Assembly: GCA_018894105.1 (NCBI GenBank)
Contig: CM032121.1
Span: forward strand, 7,296,507 to 7,360,506
DNA from: Jacaranda mimosifolia
Taxonomy: Eukaryota > Streptophyta > Magnoliopsida > Lamiales > Bignoniaceae
DNA length: 64,000 nucleotides
Direction: 5' to 3'
Under the pieces are notes generated by a model. It had not been told where the DNA came from. It did not search any database and saw nothing but the letters and a program-made list of their open reading frames with translations. Positions within the stretch are counted from its first letter, which is position 1, and each line of letters opens with the position of its first letter. A program made the position numbers and the translations under genes. Below are positions 45,920 to 57,024 of this stretch, one piece after another.

Positions 45920-46285
45920 GGGGCCGTTTGGGTTTGTTTTTTTGGAGGTATTTTCATTTTTGGTGAAAAGAAATAACGAAAAGTTAGTTGTAAATGTGTT
46001 TTTAAAAATGAAATATTGTTTAGATATTTTGTTTAAAATGTAATGATTATATAAGGTTGAAAATGAGTTGTATTCGAAAAATATAGTATTTTTGTATTAA
46101 AAGTCGTGCAAATATGAGTAGGAGAAAATGAAATGTGAAAATAAAGAGAGAGTGTAAGAGTTTGTTTGAAAGAATATTTTGAGAATGAAAATATCTATAA
46201 AAATGGAGGAGAAGTTAATGACTCTCAGCTTTCATTTTCAAAAAAAAAATAAAAATGAGCGTAGAAAATAAAAACAAACGGGCTG
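45920..46285. mobile_element. Tourist-like MITE, about 366 bp
   Basis: Left end GGGGCCGTTTGGGTTTG and right end the complement of GCCCGTTTGTTTTTATTTTC. Interior is AT-rich with inverted TTTTCATTTT/AAAATGAAA blocks. TTA precedes the left end; the right TSD is not clear. Confidence 0.55.
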
Positions 46286-46329
46286 TAGAATATATATTCA
46301 TATTGTTTTCTTTGAAACCATAGAGACAT

Positions 46330-46649
46330 TAATACAACAACTTTTCCATGATGACAACAAAGAGTGTACTTGTATTGTAGTAGTACAGATGTAAGATTGA
46401 TTTTCTATCAGCCATTGAAGGTGAAGAAAATCCTCAACGGAGCATGGCAGCATTAGGGGGGCAATAGCATTGTAACCATAGATTTCACCAAAGAAGCTTA
46501 CGGAAAAGAGGATCATATAAGTATGAAATCGGGATCGAAAATCTCTCAAATGAACAACAATATTCTTGATCATCATTATTTGTTAATCCTACTTGCATTG
46601 TCACCCACCCTTTCTTCAACTTCACCTTCACCTTCCTCTCCCATTTCAT
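46330..46649 (-). pseudogene. SAUR copy 4, frameshifted
   Basis: From ATG 46649 the frame reads a Lys-rich start, KKGWVTMQVGLTNNDDQEY, then FERFSIPISYLYDPLFRKLL and a TGA. The next frame continues without loss: EIYGYNAIAPLMLPCSVEDF and LHLQWLIENQSY, to about 46330. Compared with copies 2 and 5, a deletion of a few bases in LLDKASE caused the frameshift. All other conserved blocks are present. TATAAAT lies at 46908-46914, 259 bp upstream, because a SINE-like insertion of about 150 bp (46740-46895) separates it from the ATG; without it the distance is close to the 110 bp of its sisters. The truncated 5' product would lack the C-terminal third of the SAUR domain. Confidence 0.88.
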
Positions 46650-46739
46650 TTTTAGACTTGATCAAAATGGAAAATTTGTGAATGTGTGGGTGGAACGAGG
46701 TTGTGGTTGATTATTATTATTTTGATAATTCTTACAATA

Positions 46740-46895
46740 AGTCAATAGTATCCAATTATCAAATCAAGTAAATGAAAGTACAAACTATAGGCTCAAATGC
46801 ACTTAAGGTGTGCAAAGGAACCCATTTGGGTTCGAACTCAAGACTTTCTATATAATAGGGGAGACTGATGTCATTGGGCGACAAGCCACTGAACA
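46740..46895 (-). mobile_element. SINE-like insertion in the SAUR copy 4 leader
   Basis: Minus strand: AGTGGCTTGTCGCCCAATGACA (A-box side, here split for length: AGTGGCTTGTCGCCC then AATGACA), a CCCCTATTATATAG block, and GAGTTCGAACCC (near-perfect B box), then a downstream body. It expands the TATA-to-ATG distance of copy 4. TSD not resolved. Confidence 0.6.
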
Positions 46896-46914
46896 AATAT
46901 TAGGAGTATTTATA

Positions 46915-47739
46915 GTTATGTGGGTTTAAAGTTGACAAAGATTTTATTTCTTGGTGGAATATTTAGTAAATTGGTATATATCGTACGGTGTACATTTTAC
47001 CAATACATCTGGAATTATTTGACGATGTGATCAATGACTGCTTGCAAGAATAACGGGCATAGTTTGTGGAGCATTTGGTAAATGTTGGGACTTGGACTTT
47101 GCCATCTAATAATTACAACCAGGATTGAGAGCATCTTTTTTGCTTTTTAATGATTTTGGCTTTTGTGTGATCTTTCTGTACACGAAAACTTTAAAAAGGA
47201 AAAAGACAAAATCGGAAAAAAAACAGATCTTTCCTTACACACTTAATTTTTTGGGTTAATTAAGATATCACAGATTGCTAAGACTAATCAATTCTTGGAA
47301 GTTGTGGGTTAAATTTCTGGCCAATGGTACGCATGCCTTGGTTTTTTTTTTTTTTTTAGAGATAGAAACGATGCTCATTTGGGTCAAATACGAAACTTTT
47401 CACATAATAGGAGAAACTAATGCCACTTAAATTACAAGCCACTGGGCGTACGCATACCTTGTTTAGTTATGAATATTATCATCCTTTGCTACAATTAAGT
47501 GATGGTGTCTAAGAGAGAAAATTTTAACAATTCATTTGAGTGTTCAAGAGAGAAAGAGTACGAGAGAAAACAAGGTACACAAAATGTATGGAAGTTTTAT
47601 TTTTGTACAGAAATAGAAAAAAAGATGAGACTGAATACGTCTGCCTCATTTAAAATAAGATAGACCTAAAAAATATGCTTTAGGTGAAATATTTTGAGGT
47701 AATATATTTAGGTAGTTGAATTAGGGAATGGATACAGAA
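46915..47739. other. Upstream region of SAUR copy 4
   Basis: Holds the conserved upstream block TTGTGGAGCATTTGGTAAAT...GGGACTTGGACTTTG (about 47063-47103). A further SINE-like copy on the minus strand lies at about 47350-47465 (CAGTGGCTTG, CTCCTATTATGTGAAAAG, diverged B box). No gene. Confidence 0.55.
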
Positions 47740-49060
47740 TGAAAGTATATTTGGTTTTATTCAGAGGAGAAAATAAATTTTAGTATAACCAACTATTGAG
47801 GCAAAGTATGTGGCTTTGGTAAAAAATGTCAAGAAGACATTTGGCTGAAGGGATTGATTGTTACTATAGAATAGATATATAGATTGGAGATGAATATAGT
47901 ATTAATTGACGGTAAAAATGTCACACTTATTGAAGAATCATATGTATTATGAGAGGATGGTGCGTATTGACATTAGATATTGATGCGGGTTTGATCCGTT
48001 GTGTTCTGGTCCAACTACAAGATTGGATGGAACTTGACCTCACAGGTCGGTATTCTTATTCAGGTGGGGCGAATCCTGCAATCACAGCAAACGTCAGGCT
48101 AGTCGAGGAGCCCTCGGTTCAGGCCCTCCGACGCTCAAGTCAGTAAGAATTGACGAGATATATCGAGTAGCGGAGTAAGGGCTTTATATCTGTATTAGAG
48201 CATACCTTGGAAAGGGCGAAGTGAGAGTATTTATAGCCTTCTCCTTTTCAGGGAATTGTCTGAGATGCCCCTAGTACATTCAAAGGGCCTTCACCCTTGT
48301 GAAAGGGGTGATTAGTAATTTCCTTTCTCTGCATAGTTCCAGGTAATTGCCTTTGCAGGTTTTAAGGACATGGTATTACATTGTTGAGGCGCCTGCTGTG
48401 TCAGACGGTAAAGGGGGGTGGCATGCGCCATTAATGTGGAGGCATGCTGCCCGTCAGTGCATTTAATGTGGAGGCAGCGTACTGTACTGTTTCGACCTCT
48501 ATGATTGACAAAGTTGACTAGACGTTGTTTTGTCGCGGAGGCACGAGACAAGAAAGAGGTCGACCGAGGTCGATTGCATCTTGGGCCTCAGATGCAAGAT
48601 TGGGCGTGGCGCTGGACAAGAAAGAGGTCGACCGAGGTCGATTGCACCTATGGGGCTTGGATGCAAGATTGGGCCTGGCGATGCGTCTCTGGACCAGCTT
48701 GGTTTGGGCCAAGGAACTTGGGCCACCCCCTATCAGATATCATTTTGTTCGAAATTATGTTTCAAAGTCTTATTTCAATTACAAGAAAAAGGTTGAGACA
48801 CATGATAATCTGGCTAGCAAGTATATTTACGAAGTCTTTTTCGATGATCAAATTTGAGCATTATTTGGATTTGATCAGAGTTTGTAATCTCATACGAGTG
48901 TTCCCCTATGAGATTGGCAAAGAGGGTAGGAGGAGACACCTGTTTTCCCGCACGCTTAGAAACTGATTTTTTAACCCCATTCTATATTTTTCCTTGCTAG
49001 AATTGAATCCAACATTGTATCTGGGGTATTTTCTCGTGGAACCATTTTTTGAGTATACGA
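47740..49060 (+). pseudogene. Copia D remnant: RNase H end and flanking 3' sequence
   Basis: The plus strand reads a copia RNase H piece (TIEAKYVALVKNVK near 47790, then a stop). It continues up to HIDIRY at 47965-47980, is interrupted by a gypsy solo LTR, and resumes YHFVRNYVSK, then KVETHDNLASKYI near 48790 and IRVCNLIRV-like sequence near 48880. This is the last part of a copia polyprotein, matching the copia A block around 17815-18145. Nothing remains of gag, integrase or RT. The following 200 bp is probably its former 3' LTR region but no partner LTR exists in the window. Confidence 0.8.
47981..48735 (-). mobile_element. Gypsy solo LTR, 755 bp, inside copia D
   Basis: On the minus strand it begins TGATAGGGGGTGGCCCAAG, like the gypsy LTRs at 49747 and 60160, and ends with a matching ...CGCATCA. 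The 5-bp TSD GATAT is exact (47976-47980 and 48736-48740). It is longer than the other LTRs partly because of a tandem duplication of about 75 bp (about 48540-48685), seen as two copies of GAGGTCGACCGAGGTCGATT. Confidence 0.92.
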
Positions 49061-49348
49061 AGTATTATTTTGTGTTTAATTTTTTGTCTGTTTTGTATTA
49101 ATTTCTACATCTATCAGTCAGATTGGAGGACAAGAAATGATTTACAAAATTAGGATATATGATTCAGTAGGCAATATTGAATGATTTAGAAAATTCAGGC
49201 ATATGATATATCAAAATTGCCAATATTAAATAATTCAAAAATTCAAAGTGCTTATTTATATTAATTGTTAAAACAACCAATATAAAATGTTAAACTTAAT
49301 TAGATAATTGAAAATTACTAAAGCTAATATCTGATCAATATTAAGGCA
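49061..49348. other. AT-rich spacer
   Basis: Spacer between the copia D remnant and the TIR element. Nothing else seen. Confidence 0.5.
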
Positions 49349-49746
49349 GTGATTGGTATGCAGGAATGGAATTAAGTAGGAATGGAATGACTTTAGGAAT
49401 GAAATGAAGTTGGGAAAGAAATGATGTTGATATAGTTTATTCTATGATTAGTACGTATAAGGAATGAGAAAGGAATAGAATCATCATTCCCTTCTTGATT
49501 CCATTCTTATGATTGGTAAATAGAAACCGCTAAGAATGGAATGAATTTTTTAAATGATCAAATTACCCTTTTGTAAAAAAACTATTAAAATAAAAGTATT
49601 TATTAGTAAAATATTTTTTATATATTACTGTAGATTTTTTTTTTTTGAGTAAGTTTATAATTATACAGTTTTAATATTAATTTTAATATTATTCAAATTA
49701 CATTAGTAAATATATGCATTTTATATGTTATTAAAAAGTTATATAT

Positions 49747-50416
49747 TGATACGGGGTGGCCCAAGTAGCTCGGCCCAAACCAAGTTGGCCCAGAAATACA
49801 GCACCAAGCCCAGTCTTTGTATCGGAGCCCCATAGGCGCCATCGACCTCGGTCGACCTCTTTCTAGACTCGGGCCTCTAATGCATTTCCAGAACGATGTT
49901 TGGTTGACATAGTACAATACTCTGCCTCCGCATTAAATGCACTGATAGGCGGCATGCCTCCGCATTAATGGCGCATGCCACCCCCCTTACCGTCTGATAT
50001 AGCAGGTGCTTCAACAGTGTACTCCCCTACCTTAAAGCCTGGAAAGATGGCCACTTGCAGGGGCTGAGGGAGGAGAATTGTTCAATCGCCCCTCATACAA
50101 GGACAAAGGCCCTCCCTATTCGTCAGGGGCATCACAGACAAATCCCTAGGTAGAGAAGGCTATAAATACCCCTATTCCAGCCTTCTAAAGGTATGCTCTG
50201 ATATATACAAAAAGCCCATACTTTGCTGCTCTGATTATCTCGTCGACCCGTATTGACTTGAGTGTCGGAAGGCCTTAGTCGAGGCCTCATCGGCTAGCCT
50301 GACGTTTGCTGGTGATTGCAGGATTCAGCCCACCTGAGCAAGTATATCGATCAGAGAGGTCGAGTTTCATCCAATCTGCTAATTGGACCAATACACAACG
50401 AATCAAGCCCTCATCA
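49747..50416 (+). repeat. Gypsy 5' LTR, 670 bp
   Basis: Starts TGATACGGGGTGGCCCAAG and ends AGCCCTCATCA. Contains TATAAATA at 50161-50168. Confidence 0.95.
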
Positions 50417-50418
50417 TT

Positions 50419-50436
50419 TGGCGCCGTCTGTGGGAA
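50419..50436 (+). other. Gypsy primer-binding site
   Basis: TGGCGCCGTCTGTGGGAA starts 3 bases after the LTR. Its first bases fit the 3' end of tRNA-Asp (TGGCGCCG), then diverge. Confidence 0.8.
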
Positions 50437-50459
50437 ATCTCTGAATTCTCTATCGAAAG

Positions 50460-52066
50460 ATGGTGAACACCAGGCGAGCTCTTTCTGGGAGAGAAGAAAA
50501 TATGAGGTCCAACTCCCCTCCCCTTAGACATCATCCAGAACCAAATGCCCAAGGATCCAGCGCACAACCTGAGCCTCTGGTCACGTTGACGATGCCCCAG
50601 TTGATGCAACTTATTGGCGAACAAATTTCGGCACAAATTTCTGCCCAGCTCTCAGCCGCGTTGAATTGACACGCTATACTACCGGAGTCGGCGGCCAGTG
50701 TAATGCCCCAGCCTGCGGCCCCGGAGAGAGGGTGGCCTGAGGAGAACACTCATCGACCAGAATCCCGAAGGCCCCCATCGAGAAGAGAACTGAGCCCAAG
50801 CCGTTTTCTTAGAGAAATGGCCCGTCCCCCCCGAGGGAAGAGATTGCGGATTCTATAGACCATGGCGTTCGACCCATTCGAGCCCCGCAGCGTGATAGGG
50901 TCGAGCGCTCAAGATTACGAGAAATGCATCTCAAGCGGATCAGTAGGAGTGGGAGGAGGTATCCCACCAAGTACAGCAGCTAAACAGGCGCCTGGACGAG
51001 ATCTCGAGGAGAAACATAGAGAGGACTCTCCATCCGAACGGACAACAGAGGTTCCGTAAGGAGCGAGACTCACCATTTGTCCATGAGATCATCAATGAAC
51101 ATATCACTGTCGATGCCAAGATCCTGACTGGACTGCCGAGATACGACGGCTCAACGGATCCGAATGAGCACTTGCTGCAATTTGAGCACATGATGCAACT
51201 ACGTGGACATAATGAGTACATCCATGTGAAGATGTTGGTAACTATGTTCCAGGGAATAGCTCTCAATTAGTTTGTGAAGTTGGAGCCAGCGTCTATATTC
51301 TCATATGACCAGATGTGTGACAAGTTCTTGCATCAATTCGCAAGTAGGAGAAAAGTCAAACTCCCCTATATATACTTGCATACAATGAAGCAGAACGAAG
51401 GAGAGTCCCTCTGTGATTTTTTTCACCAGATTCAACACAGAGGTGTTGAAAATTGACAGCCCAAGGATTGAATTCTTGATTGATGTGCTTTTCCTAGGCC
51501 TAAAACATAAGGAATGTGCAAATGCGCTTGTGCGTGAACAGCCCAGATCGATGGAAGAGCTTCTCGACCTTGCTGAGAGGTACATGACCCAAGATGAGAT
51601 AAACAAGCTAAAACATGGTAGCCTGGAAGTCGACAGAAAGAAAAACAGAGATAAAGATGACCGCCAAATCAAAGAGGGGCGTCGTTCCCTAATAAAACGC
51701 TTCCACGACTACACTCCGCTCAACCTCCCAAGAAAGGAGGTGTTGTTTGCCATACAGCATGAGAACCTGCTCAAGAAACCTCGAAAGATCACAGAAATCG
51801 AAGCCATGAAAAAATCAAAGAAATACTGTCATTTCCATAGGCAGAAAAGACACGACACGAAAGATTACTTCAACCTGAAGGATGAGATTGAAAGACTGAT
51901 TAGACAAGGCCATTTGAAAAAATTTGTTGAGGAGCAGGTCAGACGAGAAGAAGGCAGGATCGACCGAACTCGCCGTAGAGAAAGGTCGGCCAGCCCGAGG
52001 AGAGAAGAAAAAGGGAAAAGACCGCCTAAGAACCCAACCCGCCCATTCGAGGAGTCATTGACATGA
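50460..52066 (+). pseudogene. Gypsy gag remnant
   Basis: ATG 50460 (MVNTRRALSGREENM) is 24 bp past the primer site and opens a Gln- and Pro-rich N-terminus ending at a TGA (50667). The gag core resumes downstream with MMQLRGHNEYIHVKMLVT, a TAG after GIALN where Trp is expected, YDQMCDKFLHQFASRRKVK, and LFLGLKHKECANALV near 51490. Then comes a basic tail with YCHFHRQKRHDTKDYFNLK (51824-51880), whose C/H residues resemble the short zinc motif of Tat gag. Frame changes occur near 51060 and 51430. Not functional as it stands. Confidence 0.88.
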
Positions 52067-53643
52067 TCGCGGGAGGCCCCACTAGAAGGGATTCCAGGAA
52101 CACAAGGAAACAAACACAAAGACAGCTTGAGTCGACCAAACCAACCAAGGTCGAGACAGTTTTCCAACTCCCAACAAATGCTGAGCTGATCTCCTTCAGC
52201 GACTCTGACCTCGACTATATGGAAAAAAAAGGAGTCGATAGAAAAATAGACTGCCCCATGATGGTAACCCTTGAAATTGCCAACTTCGAGGTCAAAAAGA
52301 TATCGATCGACAATGGCAGCTCTGTGAATATCACGTTTTTGTCTACCTTGAACATAATGAAATTGGGAAAACTAAAGTTTGATCCAGTCAGAACATCGCT
52401 GGTTAGATTTGGGGGGTCTGAGATCATCCCTAAAGGATCTATCAACCTCTCCACAATATTTGGACAAGGCTCCCAGAGCCGAACATTGATGATCAACTAT
52501 TTAGTGGTCGACACTCCATTTGCATACAACGTCATCGTGGGCCGACTAGCCCTCAATGATTTCAGGGCCATCGTCTCCACTTACCACATGAAGATAAAGT
52601 TCCCGACCCCAATAGGAGTAGGCGAACTTTTATGCAACCTCAAGGACGCATGGCGCTGTTACACCATTTCCATCAACTCCAACGAGCAGAGAAAATAACC
52701 TCAACTGAAGCCCTCAGGGGACGCCCCGGTAGCGAAACCCGAGAAGGGACCTTTATTTAAGAAGAAAAAGATGGATGACACCTGGGTCGAGCCTGTCGGG
52801 GAGTTCAAAATAATAGAGCTCGAACTTGGAAACCCCGACGAAACCACTCGGGTCAGGAGTGATATGGGTAACCGTTTGGAATGCCTCATGGTCGATTTCC
52901 TTTGATGCAACATCGATGTGTTCGCTTGGAAAGCTGCCGACCTCCAAGGAATCGACCCAAGTGTCATCATTCATCGACTCAACGTGGACCTTGCCCACAA
53001 GCCAGTGAGACAGAAGACAAGAACTTTCAATGCAGAGAGGTCCCAAATCATCGAAGAGGAGGTCAACAAGCTACTAGAAAAATGATATATTGTAGAAATT
53101 CAGTATCCCTCTTAGCTTTGTAATGTTGTGCTCGTCCCTAAGAATGAGGGAAAATAGTGCATGTGTAACGATTTCACTAATTTAAATAAAGCTTGCCCTA
53201 AGGATCCTTACCCCCTGCCTCGCATAGATTTATTAGTTGATTCCACCGCTGGTTGTGAGTTGTTGAGCATGATCGATGCCTTCCAAGGTTATTATCAAAT
53301 ATTCATGGCACCCAAGGATAAAGACAAGACCTCTTTCGTCGTCCCCAACGGAGTATATTGCTTTTTAGTCATGCCTTTTGGACTCAAAAATGCAGGTGCA
53401 ACGTACCAAAGATTGATCAACTTCATGTTCAAAAATGAGATCAGGAAGTCGATGGAAGTCTATGTCAACGACATGATTGTCAAAACCGAGAAGGCTGAGG
53501 ACCATCTAGTCGACCTCAGCCACACCTTTGCCATATTAAGGGCCTTCGACATGAAACTCAACCCTAATAAATGCACATTTGGTGTACGCGGGGGCAAGTT
53601 CAGATATATGGTTAGTCAGAGAGGGATCGAGGCAAATCCTTAG
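52067..53643 (+). pseudogene. Gypsy protease and reverse transcriptase
   Basis: The protease block has the active site SIDNGSSVNITF (about 52305) and the second block YNVIVGRLALNDFRAIVS (about 52530-52580). The RT begins KPVRQKTRTFNAER (53000), with NKACPKDPYPLPRIDLLVDS (53185-53240), MIDAFQGYYQI, LVMPFGLKNAGATYQRL and the active-site box YVNDMIV (53461-53480). The usual sequence is YVDD, so the first catalytic Asp of the pair is replaced by Asn. Stops lie at about 52903, 53083, 53115, 53157 and 53641; several replace Trp, Arg or Gln. Confidence 0.92.
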
Positions 53644-54790
53644 AAGATCCAAGCAATTTTGGATATCGCCCCACATCGCACAATTCGTGAAGTCTAGTGT
53701 CTGGTCGGCAGGGTCATAGGCCTCGGCAGATTCATAGCTCGGCTGGCCTACAAAAGCCTACCTTTCTTCCAAATACTCAGAAATGCCAAAAAATTTGGGT
53801 TTCAGTGGACTCAGCATTGCGATCAGGCCTTAGCAGGGCTCAAACAGTACTTGTCTTCACCACCCATGCTCGCTAAACCCGAGCTGGGAGAAGTGCTACA
53901 GCTTTATCTAGCTGCATCCTCTGTCTCGATCAGTTCAGTATTGACATCGACAAGAAAAGGGACCCACCATCCGGTGTATTATTGCAGCAAAGCTTTGCAC
54001 AGGCCCGAGCCCAATTATTTGGAGGTCGAGAAGTTTGCCCTAGCCCTTGTTATAGTGGCCCGGAAGTTACGACCTTACTTCCAGTCCCATTCAATCATGG
54101 TGTTAACGAATCAACCACGGTCGAAGCAAGTGTTGTCGAAGCCCGATACCTCAGGTCGACTCACGAAATAGGCCATCGAGCTCGGAGAGTTCGACATAAC
54201 ATTCCAACCACGGACGACCATAAAAGCACAAGTCCCGACCGACTTCATCATCGAAAGACTCGACCTACCAATACAAAATGTTGAGAACACCTCGGTTTGG
54301 ATATTGCACGTTGATGGATCAGCAACCACATTAGGTGGTGGAATAGGTGTATCCCTCCGCTCCCCACTTGCTGAGGAGTATGATTTCGCAATAAAACTCA
54401 ACTTCCCGGTCACCAACAACGAAGCAGAATATGAGGCTCTTATCGCAGGAATGCGTATGGCCACAGCTCGCGGCGTCGAGCAGCTTATAGCGTTCACTGA
54501 CTCCCAGCTGGTCGCAGAGCAGGTGGGGGAAATTTCAAGGCAAAAAAGCTCAAAATGACACAATACCTGTTAGAAGTAAGACAATTACGACAGGCGTTCA
54601 GGAGTTTCACCCTGAGCCAAGTCCCCCGAACAGAGAATGAACCAGCAGACGCACTCTCAAAGCTAGCCAGCTCGATGAAGGGTACAAGAGAAAGAACCAT
54701 AACATTTTTGGTGGCCGCCAAACCCTGTGTCACAACCACCAATTTTGGCCTTGTTGGGTGCATCGTACAAATAGCCCCCTCCTAGCAAGA
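53644..54790 (+). pseudogene. Gypsy RNase H plus second (archaeal-type) RNase H
   Basis: The first RNase H region includes LYLAASSVSISSVLT, HHPVYYCSKALHRPEPNYLE and FALALVIVARKLRPYFQSH (53890-54085). A stop at about 54169 follows SGRLTK, where Trp is usual. The second RNase H begins WILHVDGSATTLGGGIG (54298) with the Asp of HVDGS, the Glu of NNEAEYEALIAGM and the Asp of AFTDSQLVAEQV (54490-54520). A second RNase H in this place is diagnostic of the Tat lineage. A frame change occurs near 54540. Confidence 0.9.
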
Positions 54791-54799
54791 GCCAATCAA

Positions 54800-56011
54800 G
54801 CTTTACTTGAGGCAAGGGACCTTGCCCACCAATGACAATGAGGCCCGTAGACTTAGAGGACTGGCAGCCAAGTTTGCACTAGATGAACATGGACAGCTCT
54901 ATAGGAGGTCAATATCAGGACCCCCACTGAAATGCCTAGCCCCTAAAGAGGCGAACAAAGTACTGCCGGAGATACACGCCGGCATCTACGGCAACCATTC
55001 CGGCAGTCGATCTTTAGCTCACAAAGTTGTCCGTTACGGTTATTTTTGGCCCACCTTATTGCAAGACTCAGTTAACTTTGCTAGAAAGTGCCCGTCGTGC
55101 CAAATCCATTCGAACATTCAGCACCAACCAGTTATATCGATGGTCAACGTCCATATCACATGGCCATTCGACCAATGGGGGCTTGACATAGTCGGATCTC
55201 TCCCGAAGATGTCAGCCAGTGTAAGTTCATCATAGTGGCGGTCGAATACTTCACTATATGGGTAGAAGTTGAAGCAGTTACAAAAATCACTGACGTGGCC
55301 ATCAAGAGTTTCATTTGGAAAAATGTAATTTGTCGATTTGGGTTGCCTAAAGTCCTAATATCAGATAATGGCACTCAATTTCAAAGGAATAACACAAGGA
55401 AGTGGTGCAAAGCCCTGGGAATTACCCAACACTTCACTTCGGTGGGAAATCCCCAGTCTAATGGCCAGACCGAGGTAACAAATAGAACAATTCTCGACCA
55501 CCTCAAGACTCGAATAACAGGGACAAGGGCTAGTTGGGCAGATGACCTCCTAGGGGTGCTTTGGGCTTATAGGACCACACCTCGAACAACCACGAGCTGC
55601 AGCCCATACAACTTAGTCTACGAATCCGAAGTAGTAATTCCATCCGAGCTGATCCAGCACACAGCTCGAGTAATGTACTATAATCCGATTAGAAATGTAT
55701 CGGAAAGGACGCTGGACCTAATCACTATCGATGAAAAGCGCCACATAGCCTATAACACGATGCAACAATACCGATCGAAAATGGTGGAACGCTATAATAA
55801 GACAGTACGACCCCAGAGCTTCAAAGTTGGCAACCTCATTCTTAAGAAAGTGGAAGTGTCAAAAAATGTGGGAAAACTTGACCCAAAATGGGAGGGGCCG
55901 TACTCAGTGATTAAAGTGTCCAAAAATAATGCCTACTGACTAGCAGATGCAACAGGCCGCGAACTACCCCGACCTTGTAATGCAATAAACCTAAAAAAGT
56001 TCTATATGTAA
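54800..56011 (+). pseudogene. Gypsy integrase
   Basis: The HHCC zinc region runs from HAGIYGNHSGSRSLAHKV to CPSCQIHSN (54970-55120). The catalytic core has Asp in WGLDIVGSLPK (55180), Asp in LISDNGTQFQ (55360) and Glu in NGQTEVTNRTI (55465), so the triad is present. The C-terminal part continues to VGKLDPKWEGPYSVIKVS (55870) and ends LKKFYM then TAA near 56011. A frameshift near 55205-55235 and a stop at 55937 break it. This is the best conserved part of the element. Confidence 0.92.
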
Positions 56012-56086
56012 AAGGCCATTGCCCCTATCCCCTTTTGTATCTCTCCCTTGCAATAAAATCATAGCATATTCCGGAAACATGAGACC

Positions 56087-56650
56087 TGCAAAATCTGCTC
56101 TTGTCAGTCGACCCGATAGTCGACAAAGCATGTTTCATGCCACCAAATCGAGGCTTATTAGCTAAGACCACAAAGTCGACCCCGTAGTCGACAAAGCATG
56201 TTTCATGCCACCAAGTCAAGGCTTATTAGCTAAGACCACAAAATCGACCCCATAGTTGGCAAAGCATGTTTCATGCCACCAAATCGAGGCTTATTAGCCA
56301 AGACCACAAAGTTGACCCGGTAGTCAACAAAGCATGTTTCATGCCACCACAAAATCGACCCCATAGTTGGCAAAGCATATTTCATGCCACCAAATCGAGG
56401 CTTATTAGCCAAGACCACAAAGTTGACCCGGTAGTCGACAAAGCATATTTCATGCCACCAAGTCAAGGCTTATTAGCTAAGACCACAAAGTCGACCCAGT
56501 AGTCGACAAAGGATGTTTCATGCCACCAAGTCGAGGCTTATTAGCCAAGACCACAAAGTCGACCACGTAGTCAACAAAACATGCTTCATGCCACCAAGTC
56601 GAGGCTAATCAGCCAAGACTAAACATTCGACTCCGCAGTCGATAAAATTA
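56087..56650 (+). repeat. 68-bp tandem repeat array in the gypsy element
   Basis: About eight units, one truncated to roughly 34 bp near 56341, built on GTCGACAAAGCATGTTTCAT and GCTTATTAGCCAAGACCACA. Spacing of the GCATG core is 68 bp in the first four units (56119, 56187, 56255, 56323). Units become diverged after 56580. It lies between the integrase and the antisense ORF. Confidence 0.92.
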
Positions 56651-57024
56651 CTTGAACTTTACCATTCATGTATAAAATCGACTCCGCAGTTGCTAAGTTA
56701 ATTCGGACTTTACCGATTCATGACATGAAATCAACTCCACAGTCGTTAAGTTTCAATGCTAACTATTTCACTTGCATATCAATCACAGCTTACTCGACGA
56801 GGACCATGAATGAATCTCGCAAAGTACAATACTGCGAACATTCAACCATAAATTTATACGCACAAAATAATAAAGACTATAGAGGCAAAAAATTAACTAA
56901 ACTTGCAAAAGAGCGAAAAAGCATAAAAGCATTCGTTTATACATCAGTAAAAATCATCCAAAGTCCAAACGCCTCATCAAGGCACGTTCATCACATATTC
57001 AACAACTAAAATAAATAATCAAAT
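56651..57024. other. Gypsy spacer after the tandem array
   Basis: Diverged repeat-like sequence followed by AT-rich DNA; no domain recognised in the ORF at 56668-57009. Confidence 0.5.

Noticed and set aside
48505..48966. Overlapping ORFs of 88-153 codons with repeats of EVD-type residues
   Set aside because: They translate the tandem duplication of the gypsy solo LTR and a copia remnant; no real gene.
56087..56650. Regular repeat array resembling a CRISPR array
   Set aside because: Units of 68 bp follow one another without variable spacers, inside a gypsy element of a plant genome; it is an ordinary tandem repeat.
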